Of a DNA stretch of 64,000 nucleotides, positions 45,342 through 54,825 are shown in pieces. Origin of the DNA: Acinetobacter sp. Marseille-Q1618 (lineage in GTDB: Bacteria > Pseudomonadota > Gammaproteobacteria > Pseudomonadales > Moraxellaceae); contig NZ_CADDWJ010000002.1 in NCBI RefSeq assembly GCF_902809855.1, positions 744,001 to 808,000 of the forward strand, in the 5' to 3' direction. The number at the start of each line of letters is the position of its first letter. The stretch's first letter is position 1. Under the pieces are notes generated by a model. The model saw only the letters and a program-made list of their open reading frames with translations, was not told where the DNA came from and ran no database searches. Position numbers and translations under genes: made by a program.

Positions 45342-46682
45342 ATGGACTACAATAAAAATATAGATGATTTTGCAGTTATTACTGTAGAGGATGTTCAAAA
45401 TTTAAAAATGATTAAGCCGGCACCTTCTCAAAAAGTCTATGTGAAAAAATATCAGCAAAATTTTACATTTCAATCAAATAATAAAGAACCTGACAATGGT
45501 GTAACTGTGATTGGTAATTGGGTAATGGATACGCCAGAAAGCTATAAAGCATCATGGTTTGCATCACCTTATAGTGTTTCTTCACAAGCTATTAATTTGC
45601 AAAAAGGTTATGATTATGCGACTTTAAAGAAAAAACCTTTTATTATTGATGGTGAGTTTTTTGTAGGGGGGCGTGATCAACAATTTGATTCAGTTCAAAA
45701 TGAAAAGACAGCATTAATACTGCGATCGGATTCTATTTTAAAGTTTTCTCCAAATGCAAAACTTAAAGTTATAGATAATAATTATACAAATTATAATGTT
45801 TTAGTTGCTAGGAATGTATTTAATGTACAAGTTTTAAATGCAAAACTAGTCGGTGATCGAGTGAAGCATACATATACTTCAGGTAGTACACATGAGTGGG
45901 GGTATGGGATAGCATTATATGATGGTATTAAGAATATAAAAATCATAAATCCTATTATCCAAGATATGACAGGTGATGGCATATATATTGGTAGAGAATG
46001 GGGAAGTAAAAATACTTCTCATCCTAAAAATGTTGATATTATCTCTGCTACAATAGAGCGTGTTAGACGAAATGGTATTACATTATCTGCCGGTGAAAAT
46101 GTTAAGATAATAAAACCACTAATAACTGATGTATCTTTAAAATATAATAGTGTTGCACCGTCAGCAGCTATTGATATAGAGCCAGAAGAATATCAAAAAT
46201 CAACTCCATCAACTTTAAAAAATTGTATAATTGATTCATTAACAACAGTTAGAGTAAGATCTCCTATTCAAGTGAATGTAAGCAAAATGGGACGGTTTAT
46301 CGATGTTAATTTTATTGGTAAAACCAAATTATTAGATAGTGAATCAAGTGCTGTAATTTTTTTATATGATAAAACGAAAGAGTCTAAAAGTACTAAAGGT
46401 CGTATTATAATTGATGATTTAAATATCAAAGGGAGTCACTTTTCACCAAATTTTGCTTTAAATCAAGAAAATTTTAAGTTTATTATAAATAACTTAACAG
46501 TTGAAAAGGATATTACAATGTATATGTTGGATAATTCCACTCGAAAATATAAAGGTGTTTATATAAAAAATATTCATACGAATAAGGATGTAAAGGCTAT
46601 TTATAATTTTGATTATTCAAAAATTAAGCCAATGAAACCTAATTATTATATTAATTATCCAGTTAGTCTGAAATTAAAATAA
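45342..46682 (+). CDS. Right-handed parallel beta-helix protein, possible polysaccharide-active enzyme
   Basis: This 446-residue protein has a Beta_helix pattern: strand-turn repeats with VFNVQVLNAKLVG, GIKNIKIINPIIQDMTGDGI, NVDIISATIERVRRNGITL and VKIIKPLITDVSL. The segment SAAIDIEPEEY is typical of bacterial and phage beta-helix glycanases or lyases. No signal peptide or membrane segment is visible. ATG 45342 is preferred to ATG 45330 because GGGGG lies just upstream. It ends three bases from a dead IS982-type element. A role in capsule modification or degradation, or a phage tailspike origin, is inference. Confidence 0.7.
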   Translation: MDYNKNIDDFAVITVEDVQNLKMIKPAPSQKVYVKKYQQNFTFQSNNKEPDNGVTVIGNWVMDTPESYKASWFASPYSVSSQAINLQKGYDYATLKKKPFIIDGEFFVGGRDQQFDSVQNEKTALILRSDSILKFSPNAKLKVIDNNYTNYNVLVARNVFNVQVLNAKLVGDRVKHTYTSGSTHEWGYGIALYDGIKNIKIINPIIQDMTGDGIYIGREWGSKNTSHPKNVDIISATIERVRRNGITLSAGENVKIIKPLITDVSLKYNSVAPSAAIDIEPEEYQKSTPSTLKNCIIDSLTTVRVRSPIQVNVSKMGRFIDVNFIGKTKLLDSESSAVIFLYDKTKESKSTKGRIIIDDLNIKGSHFSPNFALNQENFKFIINNLTVEKDITMYMLDNSTRKYKGVYIKNIHTNKDVKAIYNFDYSKIKPMKPNYYINYPVSLKLK

Positions 46683-46684
46683 TT

Positions 46685-47723
46685 TCTGATCTCGCTTAAT
46701 TCTACTTCCATTTGAGCAATTAAAAAACTTGAATTTGGCTTAAGCAGATTTTAATTCAATAGGTTTTAAAATCTGTTGAATTCCTGAATTATATCCATTC
46801 ACGAGTACCAAAGTATATAGAGTGATAGCCGAAAATATTGTAGTCAGTAATCCTATTTTTGATCTGTGACGAGTATGTTCAAGATCAAATTGACTTTTCA
46901 TCAAATTGAAAGGGGCTTCAATAATTCCACGTTTTTTAATACGGCATGATCAAATGGGTCTAAAAATTGTGGTTTCATATTTCTTTTTACACGTGTAATC
47001 AGTTGAACACCTACTTCTGCAAGGCGAGCTTTCCAATTCTTACCAATATAGCCACGATCCCCAAACAACTTACCTTTGAGTTTTGAATGTTCTATTCACT
47101 CAGGTAATACCTTTCGATCATCAACATTACCTGTTGTTATACAATAAGAAACTAAACGACCAATATGATCGCAAATTAAATGAATTTTAAAGCCATAAAA
47201 CCAATCTACTGAAGTTTTTCCTCGACTTGCACTGTCTGCAAATACACGATGTTGCTGAATACGTTTATTGTGGTATACAGCAAGTTTAGTTGAATCAATG
47301 AAAGCTATTCCCGATGACCGCACTTTTAAGCTTTCAATGAGCGCAAAAAAATACATTATATATTTGGCTTTTAATTTGATGAATCGACTGTAGCTAGGTA
47401 GATTTGGGAAATAAGAGCAAAGAAAAGGTTTTGTCCAATAAAGATAAAAAGTCTTGAAGTTTCGACTACCTGTTAAATGAAACTACAACAATAAAGTGAT
47501 TACTTCTGATGCACGAATTTTACTTCGCCCATAAGAAAGCATATATTGTTCAATCTCGTTGCTAATATCATTAAAAAATCATCAATTAAACAAAAAGTGT
47601 TGTAAGCTGTGTATCGATAGGCATTTGAGATCATTCATTTTTTTTGTCGTGATTAAATTGTGACTTAAATGCCTATTCTTTTACAGCTTTCTTATCCCGA
47701 ATTCACGTTAAAAAGAGATCAGA
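46685..47723 (-). mobile_element. Degenerate IS982-family insertion sequence
   Basis: The element is about 1.04 kb, bounded by 9-bp inverted repeats TCTGATCTC (46685-46693) and GAGATCAGA (47715-47723), with looser similarity inside. It holds a broken transposase gene. No clear target duplication is visible (TAATT against TTGTT outside the ends). It lies between the beta-helix gene and pgm at the edge of the capsule cluster. Confidence 0.75.
46740..47634 (-). pseudogene. IS982-family transposase with two stops and two frameshifts
   Basis: The reading frame starts MISNAYRYTAYNTFCLIDD at 47634 and ends KPIELKSA at 46740. It contains the IS982 core: FIDSTKLAVYHNKRIQQHR, FYGFKIHLICDHIGRL and the GKLFGDRGYIGK segment. 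Lesions are a one-base deletion in the A run near 47573, TAG at 47483-47485, TGA in place of a Trp codon at 47096-47098, and a one-base deletion in the T run at 46932-46937. Repaired, the product would have 298 residues. The element is dead. Confidence 0.85.
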
Positions 47724-47752
47724 TTGTTAAAACTCAATATATTGTATAGGTT

Positions 47753-49123
47753 TTAGCCTTTAATTAAATGTATTAACTCATCGACATAATCTTGCATGGG
47801 TTTAGGATCTTTATCCTTACGGCTCTCGATGTTTAAACGTAATAATGGCTCAGTATTTGAAGCACGTACATTCAAACGCCATGCACCAAAGTCCAAACTC
47901 ACACCATCAGTTTGATCAATAGCAGGTTTTTGATCTGCAAAATGATCAAAGATTTTTTGAATGGTTTGCTGTGTATCTGCAACTTTAAAATTAATTTCAC
48001 CACTGCATGGGAATTTTTCAATCATATCTTCAACGAGAGTTGATAAAGACTGTCCAGTTTCAGAAACGACTGAAATTGCCAATAGCCAAGGAATCATGCC
48101 ACTATCACAATAGGCAAAATCACGGAAATAATGGTGGGCGCTCATTTCACCGCCATAAACAGCATTATGTTCACGCATCACATCTTTAATAAAGGCATGT
48201 CCAGATTTAGATTGAATCGCTGTGCCTTGATATTTTTCAACAATATCAAAAGTATTCCACACTAAACGTGGATCATGCACAATTTTCTCACCAGACTGCT
48301 TGAGTAAAAATGCTTGAGCAAGTAGACCAACGATGTAATAACCTTCGATAAATTGACCTTTTTCATCAAATAAGAAGCAACGGTCAAAGTCGCCATCCCA
48401 CGCAATTCCCATATCGGCTTGGTGTTCAAGTACGGCATCACGCGTACTATCACGATTTTCGATCAAGATCGGGTTAGGAATCCCGTTAGGGAAAGTACCA
48501 TCTGGGTTGTTATGGATTTTGATGAATTCAACAGGAATATTGAGCTGTTTAAATTTATCTTCAATGGCATCAACCACATGACCCGCAGCACCATTCCCAG
48601 CATTCATCACCAACTTTAATGGACGAATTTTGCTTGGATCAATGTATGTCATTAAGTGTTCGATAAATTCAGGCAATATATTATATTTTTGCGTTGAGCC
48701 TTTTTTGGTCACTTCTAGAAATTGTGCTGTTTCGACTAAGGCTTGAATGTCTTTTAAGCCTGTATCTGCACTGATTGGGCGTGCATTTTCACGAACCAAT
48801 TTCATGCCATTATAATCCATTGGGTTATGGCTGGCAGTGACTTCAATGCCACCTTGTACATCTAAATGAAAAGCACCGAAGTAAACCTCTTCTGTACCTG
48901 TCATACCCAAATCAAGCACATTCACACCAGCATCATTTAAGCCACGAATAGTGGCTTGTTTAAGTTCCTCACTGGTTAATCGGACATCACAACCTACCAC
49001 AACGGTTTTAGGTTGATATATTTGTCCATAGGCACGACCAATTTTATAAGCAATATCATTATTGAGTTCTGTACCAAGTTTGCCACGAATATCATAGGCT
49101 TTGAAGCAAGTAAGTTGGCTCAT
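47753..49123 (-). CDS. pgm: Phosphomannomutase/phosphoglucomutase Pgm
   Basis: Pgm interconverts hexose 6- and 1-phosphates and feeds GalU with glucose 1-phosphate. The 456-residue alpha-D-phosphohexomutase starts [16 protein letters not shown]. The phosphoserine loop is [13 protein letters not shown] (about residue 97), the metal loop DGDFDRCF, the sugar-binding [10 protein letters not shown], and the phosphate site [15 protein letters not shown] 49123 is preferred to 49135. It marks the right end of the K locus, reading against the operon. Confidence 0.95.
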   Translation of the reverse strand: MSQLTCFKAYDIRGKLGTELNNDIAYKIGRAYGQIYQPKTVVVGCDVRLTSEELKQATIRGLNDAGVNVLDLGMTGTEEVYFGAFHLDVQGGIEVTASHNPMDYNGMKLVRENARPISADTGLKDIQALVETAQFLEVTKKGSTQKYNILPEFIEHLMTYIDPSKIRPLKLVMNAGNGAAGHVVDAIEDKFKQLNIPVEFIKIHNNPDGTFPNGIPNPILIENRDSTRDAVLEHQADMGIAWDGDFDRCFLFDEKGQFIEGYYIVGLLAQAFLLKQSGEKIVHDPRLVWNTFDIVEKYQGTAIQSKSGHAFIKDVMREHNAVYGGEMSAHHYFRDFAYCDSGMIPWLLAISVVSETGQSLSTLVEDMIEKFPCSGEINFKVADTQQTIQKIFDHFADQKPAIDQTDGVSLDFGAWRLNVRASNTEPLLRLNIESRKDKDPKPMQDYVDELIHLIKG

Positions 49124-49142
49124 ATTTTCTCTCATTTGATAA

Positions 49143-49168
49143 AGAAAAGGCTGGTGTACGCCCAGCCT
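49143..49168 (-). terminator. glmS terminator
   Basis: AGGCTGG and CCAGCCT arms around a 7-base loop are followed on the minus strand by TTTTCTTT. It lies 30 bases after the glmS stop and before pgm. Confidence 0.8.
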
Positions 49169-49198
49169 GTATCAGAGTAATTTTTCAGTATTTCTCAA

Positions 49199-51037
49199 TT
49201 ATTCCACAGTTACTGATTTTGCCAAGTTACGTGGTTGGTCTACATCTGTACCACGTAGTACTGCAACATGGTAAGACAAGAGTTGTACAGGAATACTATA
49301 CACAATTGGTGCTAACCAGTTATTTGTGGTTGGAATATGTACCACATGTTGGCGGTCTTTTTCTGAGATACCGCTATTTTCATCAGCAAAAACGAAGAGC
49401 TCACCACCACGTGCTTGAACTTCTTCCATATTCGATTTTAACTTATCCAACATGTCATCATTCGGTGCAAGAATAACAACCGGCATATCATTATCAACTA
49501 GCGCTAATGGTCCATGCTTAAGCTCACCAGCCGCATAACCTTCTGCATGAATATATGAAATTTCTTTCAGTTTTAAAGCGCCTTCAAGTGCGATCGGAAA
49601 CTCTGTGCCACGACCTAAGAATAAACAATGCTGTTTTTCTTTGAACAGTTCAGACAAACGTAAAATAGCCTTATCACCTTGTAAGGTATCTAAAATTACT
49701 TTTGGTGTATGCCATAAAGCAGTAGTAATTTCAGCCAGATTCTCAGCAGAAAGCGTTTGTTTAATTTGTCCTACTTTTAAAATTAATAACATCAATGCAG
49801 CAAGTTGAGTGGTAAATGCTTTGGTTGAGGCAACGCCAATCTCAGGACCCGCAAGAGTCAATAAATGATGATCTGTTTCACGTACCATAGACGATGTTGC
49901 AACGTTACAAATAGTCATGGTGCTGATTGTTAAGTTTTTAGCAGCCGCACGTTTTTGGGTATCACGTAATGCTGCCAAAGTATCCGCAGTTTCACCAGAT
50001 TGTGAAATACAGACATAAAGTGTATTGCCTACGATCACAGGGGAGCGATAACGGAACTCACTGGCAATTTCAACTTGGCAAGGCAAATCAATCAGTTGTT
50101 CAAACCAATATTTAGCGATCATGCCTGCGTGGTAACTGGTACCACACGCAATGATTTGGACTTGTTGAATGGTATTAAAATCTGCTTCCGCACTTTTTAA
50201 GAAATCATCACGTAAAGCATTGCCATTCAGTGCTTGAGAAATGGTTTGTTGAATCGCTTCAGGTTGCTCATAGATTTCTTTGAGCATGTAGTGCTTATAT
50301 TCACCTTTAGAGGCATTGCTGACGGCTGCATCAAGCTCTTTGACAGGGCGTTCAACCAATTGACCATTCACAAAAACTTCAATACTGTCACGTGTTAAGC
50401 GTGCAATATCACCTTCTTCAAGGTACATAAAGCGATTGGTAATTGGAAGAAGAGCCAATTGGTCAGAACTGATAAAGTTTTCACCAATTCCCACCCCGAT
50501 CACAAGAGGAGAGCCTTCACGGACTGTAATTAGTTCATCAGGGTGTGCAGTGTGTACAATGCCAAGTGCATAGGCACCTTTAAGCTGCGGTACAATACTT
50601 TCTACGGCTTTTAATAGATCTGGTGTGGTTTTTAAAGCTTCATGGACTAAATGAGCAACCACTTCCGTATCAGTCTGTGAAGTAAATACATAACCTAAAG
50701 CTTGTAGTTGTTCTTTAAGTTCTTGATAATTTTCAATAATACCATTGTGAACCACGGCAACATCACCTGAAATATGCGGATGTGCATTATTTTCAGTCGG
50801 TTTACCATGTGTCGCCCAACGTGTATGTGCAATCCCAAGTGAACCGATAATATCTGCTTCAGTCACGGCTTGCTCAAGGTTTGCAACTTTACCTACACGA
50901 CGTTCACGTAAAATCTGACCACGATCAACCAGTGCGACACCAGCTGAGTCATAACCACGATATTCTAGACGCTTTAAGCCTTCGATTAAAATATTTGTAA
51001 TGCTACGTTCAGCAACGCCACCAACAATACCACACAT
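49199..51037 (-). CDS. glmS: GlmS, glutamine-fructose-6-phosphate aminotransferase
   Basis: GlmS makes glucosamine 6-phosphate, the entry to UDP-GlcNAc for peptidoglycan, LPS and capsule. The 612-residue protein has an N-terminal glutaminase with the nucleophile Cys2 (MCGIVGGVAER) and GLKRLEYRGYDSAG, HTRWATHGKP. Two SIS domains follow, with ACGTSYHAGMIAK, CISQSGETADTLAALR and the C-terminal LAKSVTVE. It is directly downstream of glmU (12-base gap). Being beside the capsule locus suits the hexosamine demand of the polymer. Confidence 0.97.
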   Translation of the reverse strand: MCGIVGGVAERSITNILIEGLKRLEYRGYDSAGVALVDRGQILRERRVGKVANLEQAVTEADIIGSLGIAHTRWATHGKPTENNAHPHISGDVAVVHNGIIENYQELKEQLQALGYVFTSQTDTEVVAHLVHEALKTTPDLLKAVESIVPQLKGAYALGIVHTAHPDELITVREGSPLVIGVGIGENFISSDQLALLPITNRFMYLEEGDIARLTRDSIEVFVNGQLVERPVKELDAAVSNASKGEYKHYMLKEIYEQPEAIQQTISQALNGNALRDDFLKSAEADFNTIQQVQIIACGTSYHAGMIAKYWFEQLIDLPCQVEIASEFRYRSPVIVGNTLYVCISQSGETADTLAALRDTQKRAAAKNLTISTMTICNVATSSMVRETDHHLLTLAGPEIGVASTKAFTTQLAALMLLILKVGQIKQTLSAENLAEITTALWHTPKVILDTLQGDKAILRLSELFKEKQHCLFLGRGTEFPIALEGALKLKEISYIHAEGYAAGELKHGPLALVDNDMPVVILAPNDDMLDKLKSNMEEVQARGGELFVFADENSGISEKDRQHVVHIPTTNNWLAPIVYSIPVQLLSYHVAVLRGTDVDQPRNLAKSVTVE

Positions 51038-51049
51038 AGTTATATCCTC

Positions 51050-52414
51050 TTATTTATTGACCTTTTGGGGACGTTGATAATTTTCTTTAGATACTTGTTT
51101 CGCACGTTCAAATGCAAGCGCATTATCTGCAACATCATGGGTAATGACTGAACCTGCACCAGTGGTTGCGCCATTGCCAATTTTCACGGGAGCAACCAAT
51201 GAGTTGTTGGTGCCTACAAAGGCATTGTCACCGATAATGGTTTTATGTTTGTTGGCACCATCATAATTACAAGTAATGGTTCCTGCACCAATATTCGATT
51301 CTGCACCGATTTCAGCATCGCCTAAGTAAGCAAAATGATTGGCTTTTGATGCAAAACCGATTGAGGTATTTTTAACTTCGACAAAGTTGCCAATATGGAC
51401 GTCATTGCTTAGTTTTGCACCTGGGCGTAAACGTGCGAATGGTCCAATTTGTACATTTTCACCAACAATGGCATTATCAAAAACGCTATAAGGTTGAACT
51501 TTTGTGCCTGCCGCAATCTTAGTATTTTTAATAATACAACCTGCACCAATTTCTACATTGTCACCAAACGCACAGTCACCTTCGATAATGACATTGATAT
51601 CAATACGAACGTCATTGCCTACCGTCAATTTGCCACGCAAATCAAAACGTGCAGGATCAATCAAATGCACACCTTGTTGCATCAATTGCTTGGCTTGATA
51701 GTTTTGAAATTCACGTTCTAACGCAGCCAGTTGTACGCGATCATTCACCCCTTCAACCTCAAAAGCCAATTCAGGTTGTATCGAAGCAATCTCTAAACCA
51801 TCTGCCAAAGCCATTGCAACGATATCAGTTAGGTAATATTCACCTTGTGCATTATCATTGCTGAGTTTTGGTAACCATTCATGTAGTTTTGCATTGCTAA
51901 CACAGTAAATCCCTGTGTTAATTTCTTTGATTTGACGTTGTTCTTCAGTGGCATCTTTATGTTCAACGATGGCTTGGATTTTTCCATCTTTACGCACGAT
52001 ACGCCCATAACCTGTAGCGTCGTCTAAGGTTAAAGTTGCCAAACCAATGCCTGTCGTATTTGAGGCATCGATTAATTTTTGTAGGGTACTTTGTTGAACG
52101 CAAGGTACATCACCTGACAAAATTAAAGACATGCCTTGTTGTGGAAGTACAGGTAAAGTAACTTTGACCGCATGTCCTGTGCCGAGTTGTTCAGTTTGCT
52201 CAACCCATTGGATATTTTCTGTAGTAAATGCATCTTGGACTAAATCACCGCCGTGTCCAAAAATTGTAATTATATTTTTTGCTTGTAATTGTTTTGCTGT
52301 TTCAATCACATGGCCAAGTAATGGATGTCCTGCTAAAGGTTGTAATACTTTGGGTAAGCGAGAACGCATTCGGGTTCCTTTACCTGCAGCAAGAATGATT
52401 ACAGTCGTAGACAT
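51050..52414 (-). CDS. glmU: GlmU, bifunctional N-acetyltransferase/uridylyltransferase
   Basis: GlmU acetylates glucosamine 1-phosphate and couples it to UTP, giving UDP-GlcNAc. The 454-residue protein has an N-terminal pyrophosphorylase domain ([26 protein letters not shown]) and a C-terminal left-handed beta-helix. The latter shows [36 protein letters not shown] and [19 protein letters not shown]. Gaps of 23 bases to pgpA and 12 to glmS suggest it belongs to a long operon. Confidence 0.97.
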   Translation of the reverse strand: MSTTVIILAAGKGTRMRSRLPKVLQPLAGHPLLGHVIETAKQLQAKNIITIFGHGGDLVQDAFTTENIQWVEQTEQLGTGHAVKVTLPVLPQQGMSLILSGDVPCVQQSTLQKLIDASNTTGIGLATLTLDDATGYGRIVRKDGKIQAIVEHKDATEEQRQIKEINTGIYCVSNAKLHEWLPKLSNDNAQGEYYLTDIVAMALADGLEIASIQPELAFEVEGVNDRVQLAALEREFQNYQAKQLMQQGVHLIDPARFDLRGKLTVGNDVRIDINVIIEGDCAFGDNVEIGAGCIIKNTKIAAGTKVQPYSVFDNAIVGENVQIGPFARLRPGAKLSNDVHIGNFVEVKNTSIGFASKANHFAYLGDAEIGAESNIGAGTITCNYDGANKHKTIIGDNAFVGTNNSLVAPVKIGNGATTGAGSVITHDVADNALAFERAKQVSKENYQRPQKVNK

Positions 52415-52437
52415 ATAACACCTGATATGAATTTAAA

Positions 52438-52953
52438 TCATTTAAAATAAAAGTAAATCAAAATACACAACGCAGCCCATAAGCCTGCAATGATATCATC
52501 AAACATGATGCCAAAGCCGCCATCTACTCGTCGATCAATGACACGAATCGGCCAAGGTTTCCACACATCAAATAAACGGAATAATGCAAAACCAATCAAT
52601 GCCCACAGCCAATTCATTTGTCCTAAATAAATCAGTGGAAGAAAGGTAATAGATTGACCTGCAAATTCATCCCAAACAATACGCCCATCATCGTGTACAT
52701 GAATAATTTCAGCAGTTTTTCCACAAATCCAAATGCCAATCAATGACATGACAAGAATTGCCGCTACAGAAGCATAAAAGCCAAGTGCGAGCCAAAGTGG
52801 AATAAATAATAATGCAAATGCTGAGCCGAATGTTCCAGGGGCTTTAGGTGCTAAACCTGAGCCAAAACCAACACCACAGAACACAATGAAGCGTTCAGAC
52901 CATGTCATCTGGTTAAAGATAATCGGAGGTTTATGCAAAGTGTTGATACCCAT
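52438..52953 (-). CDS. pgpA: PgpA, phosphatidylglycerophosphatase A
   Basis: PgpA dephosphorylates phosphatidylglycerol phosphate in the inner membrane. The 171-residue protein has the family motif GFGSGLAPKAPGTFGS near residue 30, IVWDEFAGQSIT, FDVWKPWPIRVIDRRVDGGFGIMFDDIIAG and three to four hydrophobic segments. It overlaps the thiL end by 23 bases. The thiL-pgpA pairing is common in proteobacteria. Confidence 0.95.
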   Translation of the reverse strand: MGINTLHKPPIIFNQMTWSERFIVFCGVGFGSGLAPKAPGTFGSAFALLFIPLWLALGFYASVAAILVMSLIGIWICGKTAEIIHVHDDGRIVWDEFAGQSITFLPLIYLGQMNWLWALIGFALFRLFDVWKPWPIRVIDRRVDGGFGIMFDDIIAGLWAALCILIYFYFK

Positions 52954-53845
52954 GAATGTGAAGAGGATGATCTAAGCCATCTTTTTCAAAAGTTAGTCCG
53001 TGTTGTGTGTTAATTTTCCCGATGATTGTAGTTTGAACATTGGGTTGTAATTGCAAAAGTTTTTGGTAATTTTGCTGGCTTATTGTAAAGCATAACTCGT
53101 AGTCATCGCCACCTGAAAGTGCATATTGCCATTGTTTTTCTAAAGTTAAATGGCGAAGTGGTTCGCTGATTGGCAGTTGATCAAGATTGATGACCGCACC
53201 AACAGCCGATGCTTTTAAAATATGTCCTAAGTCTTGGGCTAAACCATCTGATACATCAATCATGCTTGAGGCTAAGCCTTTTAATGTCTGTCCAAGCTCA
53301 CAGCGTGGTGTTGGATAATCCAAACGCTGTTGTAACGGATGACCTAAATGCGCTAAAGCAAATGCTGCATCACCCACAGTGCCACTCACCACAATCAGGT
53401 CGTTAACTTTTGCACCTGAGCGAGCAATGGCTTGACCAGTTTCAATCCAGCCGAGTGCCGTAACACTAAGGGTCAAATGTGGGCTTTGTGTGGTATCACC
53501 ACCGATTAAAGCTACACCAAATTGATCGCAACAATCATATAGACCCTGACTAAAGCCTTTGAGCCAGTCATGATTAATTTGGGGTAGACTTAACGCAAGT
53601 AAAATACTCTGTGGTTTAGCGCCCATTGCTGCAATATCAGACAAATTAACAGCAACTGACTTCCAACCAATCGCATAAGGGGAAGTTTCTAAAGGGAAAT
53701 GTCGACCTGCAACCAGTGTATCTGTACAAATCACCAACTGATGATTGGGGGGAGGACTGAGCAGGGCTGAATCATCACCGACACCTAGATCTACATCAGC
53801 AGATTGACGTTTAAAATAGGTGTCGATAATTGAAAATTCAGCCAT
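52931..53845 (-). CDS. thiL: ThiL, thiamine-monophosphate kinase
   Basis: ThiL phosphorylates thiamine monophosphate to thiamine pyrophosphate. The 304-residue protein starts MAEFSIIDTYFKRQ and has the metal/ATP motifs VGDDSALL and ICTDTLVAGRHFP. It also has VNLSDIAAMGAKP, GGDTTQSP, and SMIDVSDGLAQDLGHIL plus GGDDYELCF in the C-terminal half. It lies between nusB (9-base gap) and pgpA (23-base overlap). Confidence 0.96.
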   Translation of the reverse strand: MAEFSIIDTYFKRQSADVDLGVGDDSALLSPPPNHQLVICTDTLVAGRHFPLETSPYAIGWKSVAVNLSDIAAMGAKPQSILLALSLPQINHDWLKGFSQGLYDCCDQFGVALIGGDTTQSPHLTLSVTALGWIETGQAIARSGAKVNDLIVVSGTVGDAAFALAHLGHPLQQRLDYPTPRCELGQTLKGLASSMIDVSDGLAQDLGHILKASAVGAVINLDQLPISEPLRHLTLEKQWQYALSGGDDYELCFTISQQNYQKLLQLQPNVQTTIIGKINTQHGLTFEKDGLDHPLHIHGYQHFA

Positions 53846-53854
53846 CGCCGCAAG

Positions 53855-54304
53855 TTATTTCGCTTGTTGCTTTTCTGCTTCACGCAGGCTATTTGCTAAA
53901 CGGTCTAATACACCATTGATGTATTTATGGCTGTCAGCACCGCCAAAGTGTTTTGCAAGCTCAATTGCTTCATCTAAAACCACACGATATGGAACTTCAA
54001 GATGGTCTTTGAGTTCGTACGCGCCTAAACGCAAAGTTGCAAGTTCAACACCATCGAGTGCTTCGATCTCACGATCAAGAACAGGAATAAGTAGAGCATC
54101 CAATGCTTCATGGTTGGCAATCACTTGAGTCAGTAACTCATGATAATAGCCGAGATCCACTTTATGCATGGCATTATCGGCACGCGTACGTGCTTCAATT
54201 TCATGCACAGGGTTGTGGCTCATTTGCCATTCATAAATCCCTTGTACAGCAAAACGACGTGCTTTACGTTTTGCTGCATAAGTAGCTTGGAGTGTTTGCG
54301 ACAT
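53855..54304 (-). CDS. nusB: NusB, transcription antitermination factor
   Basis: NusB binds boxA with NusE in rRNA antitermination complexes. The 149-residue all-helical protein has an Arg-rich start ([19 protein letters not shown]) and the C-terminal [33 protein letters not shown] region typical of the family. The ribH-nusB-thiL order is widely conserved. The ATG lies three bases after the ribH stop. Confidence 0.96.
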   Translation of the reverse strand: MSQTLQATYAAKRKARRFAVQGIYEWQMSHNPVHEIEARTRADNAMHKVDLGYYHELLTQVIANHEALDALLIPVLDREIEALDGVELATLRLGAYELKDHLEVPYRVVLDEAIELAKHFGGADSHKYINGVLDRLANSLREAEKQQAK

Positions 54305-54307
54305 GCT

Positions 54308-54778
54308 TTAAATTGCCTTTAACAGGTTAACCATTTCAATTGCAGTAAGGGCAGCTTCACCGCCTTTATTCCCTGCTTTTGTACCAGAGCGTTCAATCGC
54401 TTGTTCAATACTGTCCGTAGTCAATACACCGTTGATCACAGGTAAGCCCGTATCTAAACCAACCACACCTAAACCTTTGGCACATTCACCTGCAACAAAG
54501 TCAAAGTGTGGTGTACTACCACGAATCACTGCGCCAAGTGCAATGACTGCATCGAATTTACCAGAAGCAGCGAGTTTTTTAGCAACCACAGGAAGCTCCC
54601 ATGCGCCAGGTGCATGAACGACAGTGATATTATCGTCGCTAACACCATGACGATGCAATGTATCAATTGCACCTTCTAATAAATGTTCAACAACAAAGCT
54701 GTTAAAACGACCAACTAAAATCGCATAACGGTCTTCGCTTGCGAGATGTAATAAACCTTCAATTCGGCGAATCGCCAT
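54308..54778 (-). CDS. ribH: RibH, 6,7-dimethyl-8-ribityllumazine synthase
   Basis: RibH condenses 3,4-dihydroxy-2-butanone 4-phosphate with the ribitylaminouracil in riboflavin synthesis. The 156-residue protein has [48 protein letters not shown] and [16 protein letters not shown]. It follows the ribBA-type gene that makes the butanone substrate and precedes nusB. Confidence 0.96.
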   Translation of the reverse strand: MAIRRIEGLLHLASEDRYAILVGRFNSFVVEHLLEGAIDTLHRHGVSDDNITVVHAPGAWELPVVAKKLAASGKFDAVIALGAVIRGSTPHFDFVAGECAKGLGVVGLDTGLPVINGVLTTDSIEQAIERSGTKAGNKGGEAALTAIEMVNLLKAI

Positions 54779-54825
54779 AGCAACCTCGATGATTTAACAG
54801 ATAAATATTCTAAACAAGCAGGGTT

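Larger units (their letters stand above)
20054..49123. other. Capsular polysaccharide (K) locus, Wzy-dependent, pseudaminic acid type
   Basis: The locus spans fkpA to pgm. Leftward export genes wzc-wzb-wza face a rightward operon of gna, pseBCF, pseGHI, wzx, glycosyltransferases, wzy, itrA, galU, ugd, gpi and gne1, plus terminal accessory genes. One initiating transferase and four predicted glycosyltransferases would fit a repeat unit of about five sugars including a pseudaminic acid. That count is an inference from gene number. Confidence 0.85.

Noticed and set aside
46670..47740. Target site duplication of the IS982-like element
   Set aside because: The bases outside the inverted repeats (TAATT and TTGTT) do not match, so no duplication can be claimed.
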